A stretch of 64,000 nucleotides of DNA from Augochlora pura (lineage: Eukaryota; Arthropoda; Insecta; Hymenoptera; Halictidae): positions 806,001 to 870,000 of the forward strand of contig NC_135776.1 in the NCBI RefSeq assembly GCF_028453695.1, given 5' to 3'. A program made the position numbers and the translations under genes. Shown piece by piece: positions 60,733-64,000 of the stretch. How positions within the stretch are numbered: position 1 is the first letter of the stretch; each line of letters starts with the position of its first letter. The notes beneath the pieces are model-generated. The model did no database searches, was not told the origin of the DNA, and saw only the letters and a program-made list of their open reading frames with translations.

Positions 60733-61796
60733 TCCATGGCCACGCACCACCCTCCTTGCGTTTCGCGACCCTCTTGAAAGGGTGAAGAGAGCGGACAAGA
60801 GGGTGAATATACGAGAGTGCGTTGCGTGCTCCTCGGAGCGTGTCGTCGACGCCGCCTGCGCCCTCGTCCTCGCCCTCGCCGCCGCGCCGTCTACGTCGGC
60901 ACGTTCCTGTTGCACGAAACAACGGGGCTCCTCCTCCTCCTCCTCCCCCGAGGGACCGGAGGTCCTACAGACTGCTTTAAAAATAATCAATTTTACGATC
61001 CGCCGATCCGGGACCTTCTTTCGCCGCCCGCAGACCTGCAAACCTGTAAACCTCTGCACCGTTGCGCTCTCGCCTCTTCTTTCCACGGCCCGCGAGTTCT
61101 CTTTACGACCATTCCTCGTCACCCTTCCGTTTACGAGCTCCTGAATATTTCTCGCGCCCGAGTATATCCCGCGGCCGAATGTTTCTCGCGCTTCGACTAT
61201 CTCTCCGGCGAATTCCAAAATCAAATCCAATGTCGTTACCACGTGTCGATCGTCGATAACCGTGATTTACGAACCGATAACGGCATATTTGTCGAGCCAC
61301 TCTCGCCGCTCGATTTACACACACGGCACCCTCCTAATTCATCCGCGTTCGACAGATCGATCATTCCTCGGGGCGAACCTCGAATTCGGCTGAACAACAC
61401 ACCCGGCTTAAATTCGAAGCCGGTAGCGAGCGAGCGGGAACGAGAAAGGGAGAAAAATAATGGCTCGATTAGCGGCGCGCATACTTTCCACAGTTAACGC
61501 CAATTAATACGTCGGTCGTAACGAGAGCTCCGTTTCCGGCCTGCGCGGTGGAACCCGTCTCCATCTGTATCCACATCCGGTACGCGCGGACTTCTCTCAG
61601 TTGGTAACACGTCCTCTCTGCCTCGCCTGGTCCAAGAATAATTCCAAGACGACTTCGCAGTCGATGCTGCCACCGGTGAACGGTCACAGAACTCGGCACT
61701 CGCCTCGCGAATTCAATGCGACGGTTTATGGGACCACCCATATGGGCCCACCGCGATAGACACGGGACACGAATTAATAAATATATTTGCCTATTT

Positions 61797-62155
61797 AGAT
61801 AGTCTATCCGAGTTGATAAGACACTCAAATTGATTGGATATTCAAGTTAGTAAAGTTAATAAATATATGACTTCATGGGATACTCGAGTTGGTAGTTAAT
61901 GACGATATTCCTATATTAGGTGGGCCACTTCTTCGAAGAAACTTTTAATCAAGATTGATAGACCTTTAGCAGAGTGCTCAAGTTAGTAGCTAAAAGGTAA
62001 AGCTCTACCTTTGCTGAGCAAAGAGAAATATTCTACTGTACCAAGGTTACTTTTACTCAAGTCTGATAGACCTTGGGTGTTCGAGTTGATAGTCGGTAGG
62101 AAAAGCTCTGTCTTTGGGGAACGGACAAAAATGTTCCACTTTGTGAAGTTGACAT
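61797..62155. repeat. ~108-bp tandem repeat, two clear and further decayed copies
   Basis: ACTTTTAATCAAGATTGATAG begins at 61941 and its diverged copy (ACTTTTACTCAAGTCTGATAG) at 62049. The copies stay alignable through GGTAAAGCTCTACC / GGAAAAGCTCTGTC. Upstream, motifs like TCCGAGTTGATAAG and CTCGAGTTGGTAG (61808-61900) suggest older copies. Confidence 0.75.
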
Positions 62156-62659
62156 CTAATTACACCGTGTAGACAAAGACTACGAGTATCCGAGCAACAA
62201 AGTCGTTCTTTAAAAGAGCAAGTAGTTGGCCAGTCTGCACCGGTAAGTACTGTTCGATTGTCAGTTCCGATGGTGCGTAATTCGAGCGAGGCCAGCTCGA
62301 ATTCCCACTTGACTCACTCCGTGACTAACTCTCGGCGTAAAGGTCAAGCGTGCGCAGCGTTCAAAGTTTGGAACAGGCTCAAAAATGTTCTCGCGTTGTC
62401 TTCTCCCGGGGTCCAGGGGTCCCGCGGCTCGTTCACTCGTCTATCTCTCCGGGCGTCTCTGTGTCGTCGTGGTGTCCCTTCTGGCTTTGTTAATAGTTAT
62501 CTTTCGCGTCGCCATGCCCGGTGCTCGCGCCTCCCTTTTTCCTTCTGACGGCGCCTTTCTCTTTCGATCGTCTAAGAATAGAAACGCACGGTGGTTTTGC
62601 GGCGCAGATTTTTCCGGCGGACGCGGCGCGCGAACCGCGCCCGCGCGCGCTCATTTCTT

Positions 62660-62950
62660 CTCGCCTCTGTTCTCTCCTCTCCTCTCTCCTCTCCTCTCCT
62701 CTCTATTATTCTCCTCTCTCGCTCTTCTCGCCGCGGATCGAATTCGAATACCCAGCGCGCACACACGCGTTGTCTCTCGACAGAGAGAACGTTCACCCGC
62801 GAGACGGCGGTATCTCTCTCCTCTCGCGTCTCGAAGATGAAACGCAACCGAGAACCACCAGGGACCCCTCGAAAGCACAAAGCTGCAGCCTGTAATCCGC
62901 TCAGCCTCTTTCTTCTCTTCTCTTCTCTTCTCTCCCGCTTCCTTCTCTCC
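62660..62950. repeat. CTCTC/CTCCT pyrimidine-rich low-complexity DNA
   Basis: Runs of TCTCCTCTCC near 62670-62730 and CTTCTCTTCTC near 62910-62960. Long frames on both strands here are composition artefacts. Confidence 0.75.
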
Positions 62951-63307
62951 TCTCTCGCTCTCTTCGCGATTATGCCGCCGTGTCTATGCGTGGGTGGCGT
63001 CTTGAGTGCACAGGTAACCTGTTTTCAAAAACGATTCTCCTGCGAAATTTCCGCTGGCGGGTCCAGGAGGCGAGCAGAATCCGCTCAGGATGATAAAAGG
63101 AGGAAACGAAGGGAATTCGGGCTGGAATTCCGCTCGCTTGTGCTGTTTTTCCTCTCCTATTCCTACTGGAGGTTCCTCGCCGCGACTAGAAGCTTCCCTC
63201 TTCTCTCCGCGAGCCTATCCACGTGTCCCAGCTGCCGGTTCTGCACGCTCCTCTCCTCTCCTCTCTCGGCGGGACGTGGGACGATCCTCTCCTCTCGTGT
63301 GCGACTC

Positions 63308-63602
63308 TATATAAACCACCGTGAACTCGCAGTCTGGCCCGAGTAGTTCGCCAACGGCGAGCTGAGAGCCCGTGCGGATCATTCTCTGTTCACTCGACGC
63401 GTCAGTGATCGTGCGAGCCAGTGCGTGCGCGATAAAGGTACCGAGAGACAGCCGTAGATAAAGAACAGCGAGAGAGCAAAGAGAGTTGTCGGTCGCAACC
63501 GGGATATCTGCGGAAAATCTGTAACGGCGCATCCTCGGTGCATTCACGATAACGAGAAGCCTACGGGCAGTGCAACGATTTCGACCACCGTGAAGTTTTA
63601 GG
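63308..63602 (+). promoter_or_regulatory. TATA-box promoter and possible first exon, gene beyond window
   Basis: TATATAAA at 63308-63315 is the cleanest TATA box I see in the long non-coding DNA. Start-like CAGTC lies at 63330-63334 and TCAGTG at 63402-63407. A GTACGT donor-like site is at about 63603, so the transcript may splice to an exon beyond the window. TATA-to-CAGTC spacing (about 22) is shorter than the usual ~30, which lowers confidence. It could be an internal promoter of the Akap200-like gene or of the next gene. Confidence 0.35.
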
Positions 63603-64000
63603 GTACGTCTCGAAAGATTCGTCCTCGGTGGATAGATTTTCCGGGCCATCGATGACCCAGTTCATTTTCTCTCGCGGATACTAGTTAAACACGGTCGAGT
63701 TTTTCGCATGGTGTCAGCCGCGACGCACCCGCTCTATTAATAGTTGCCGGACGAATAGCTTGGTTGCGCGGCACCGGGCTCCTTCCAGTCTCCTCATGTA
63801 CAGGGTGGCTCGCAATTCCTGACTACGACGACGACGTAACAAAGGAACCGATATAAATAATATCATGACAATATTTCCCACATGTAGCATACCATTTTAA
63901 TTTCATTTTATTTATTTTATCGACGTATCAAACTGTTTTCTGCTGCAAGGAAATTATAAATACCATCCTGTGCACGAGGAGTATCTTTTAGCACCCGGTT
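63603..64000. other. non-coding right edge
   Basis: No exon or RNA gene recognised. Composition turns AT-rich after about 63.85 kb. ACAGGGTGGCTCGCAATTCC at 63800-63819 resembles transposon-end sequences but I cannot support a call. Confidence 0.4.

Larger units (their letters stand above)
50188..63300. other. non-coding DNA downstream of the effector-domain exon, probably intronic
   Basis: I looked for lysine/glutamate/alanine-rich frames that would continue the Akap200-like protein and saw none. Holds CTCGC repeats at 51601-51643, an inverted repeat at 54400-54429, GGCGTGG elements, a 49-bp direct repeat, a TATCTCG-rich stretch at 57365-57455, trinucleotide runs near 56960, 57800, 58516 and 60935, (CT)n at 60681-60728, the 108-bp array at 61.8-62.16 kb and CTCCT-rich pyrimidine DNA at 62.66-62.95 kb. 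Confidence 0.5.

Noticed and set aside
62385..63346. Overlapping long ORFs near the right end
   Set aside because: Built from CTCTC/CTCCT low-complexity DNA and run into the TATA promoter region.
63799..63822. ACAGGGTGGCTCGCAATTCC resembling a transposon terminus
   Set aside because: No matching inverted end or target-site duplication seen in the window.
1..64000. tRNA, rRNA, known microRNAs, CRISPR arrays
   Set aside because: Looked for A/B-box pairs, well-known insect microRNA mature sequences and regularly spaced repeats with unique spacers; none was convincing by eye. tRNAscan-SE and a miRBase search would settle it.

Overview
This window looks like nuclear DNA from an insect, most likely a hymenopteran (bee, ant or wasp). 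The genes have short introns with GT-AG borders, CpG is not depleted in the long non-coding DNA, (CT)n/(GA)n microsatellites are very common, and the genes recognised have insect orthologues. There are no bacterial-style operons, no CRISPR array and no rRNA or tRNA that I could recognise. The species call is inference.

Left end (1-4.7 kb) is compact and relatively AT-rich and carries three genes. They are the last six exons of a LYST/mauve-type BEACH-WD40 gene (+), a complete three-exon ANKRD49-like ankyrin gene (-), and a complete four-exon RSPH9 radial-spoke gene (+). ANKRD49 and RSPH9 are divergent, with 164 bp between their start codons. LYST and ANKRD49 converge.

Middle (about 4.8-42.3 kb) is a GC-richer, CpG-rich gene desert with microsatellites, minisatellites, a 100-N assembly gap (9815-9914), short dispersed GGCGTGG repeats and several transcription-start-like regions. 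The best start has an insect initiator at 33966, a DPE-like motif at exactly +28, a long GA-rich tract upstream, and a strong splice donor at 34424. I infer it is a first exon of the next gene. A signal-peptide-like exon (31875-31938) and an unrecognised coding-like segment (21080-21289) are the two most interesting loose ends.

Right part (42.4-50.2 kb) carries three coding exons of an Akap200-like gene: an N-myristoylation start, an acidic linker, and a MARCKS-type basic effector domain in its own exon. The open frame ends at a splice donor at 50188, so the 3' exons are either beyond 64 kb or too small for me to see. The remaining 13.8 kb holds repeats and a possible TATA promoter near 63.3 kb.

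Functionally the genes are unrelated cellular genes: lysosome-related trafficking (LYST), an ankyrin adaptor, a ciliary/flagellar axoneme part (RSPH9) and a membrane-anchored PKA/actin scaffold (Akap200). I saw no convincing new multi-gene system. The unusual content is the promoter architecture, the minisatellites and the two unassigned coding-like pieces.
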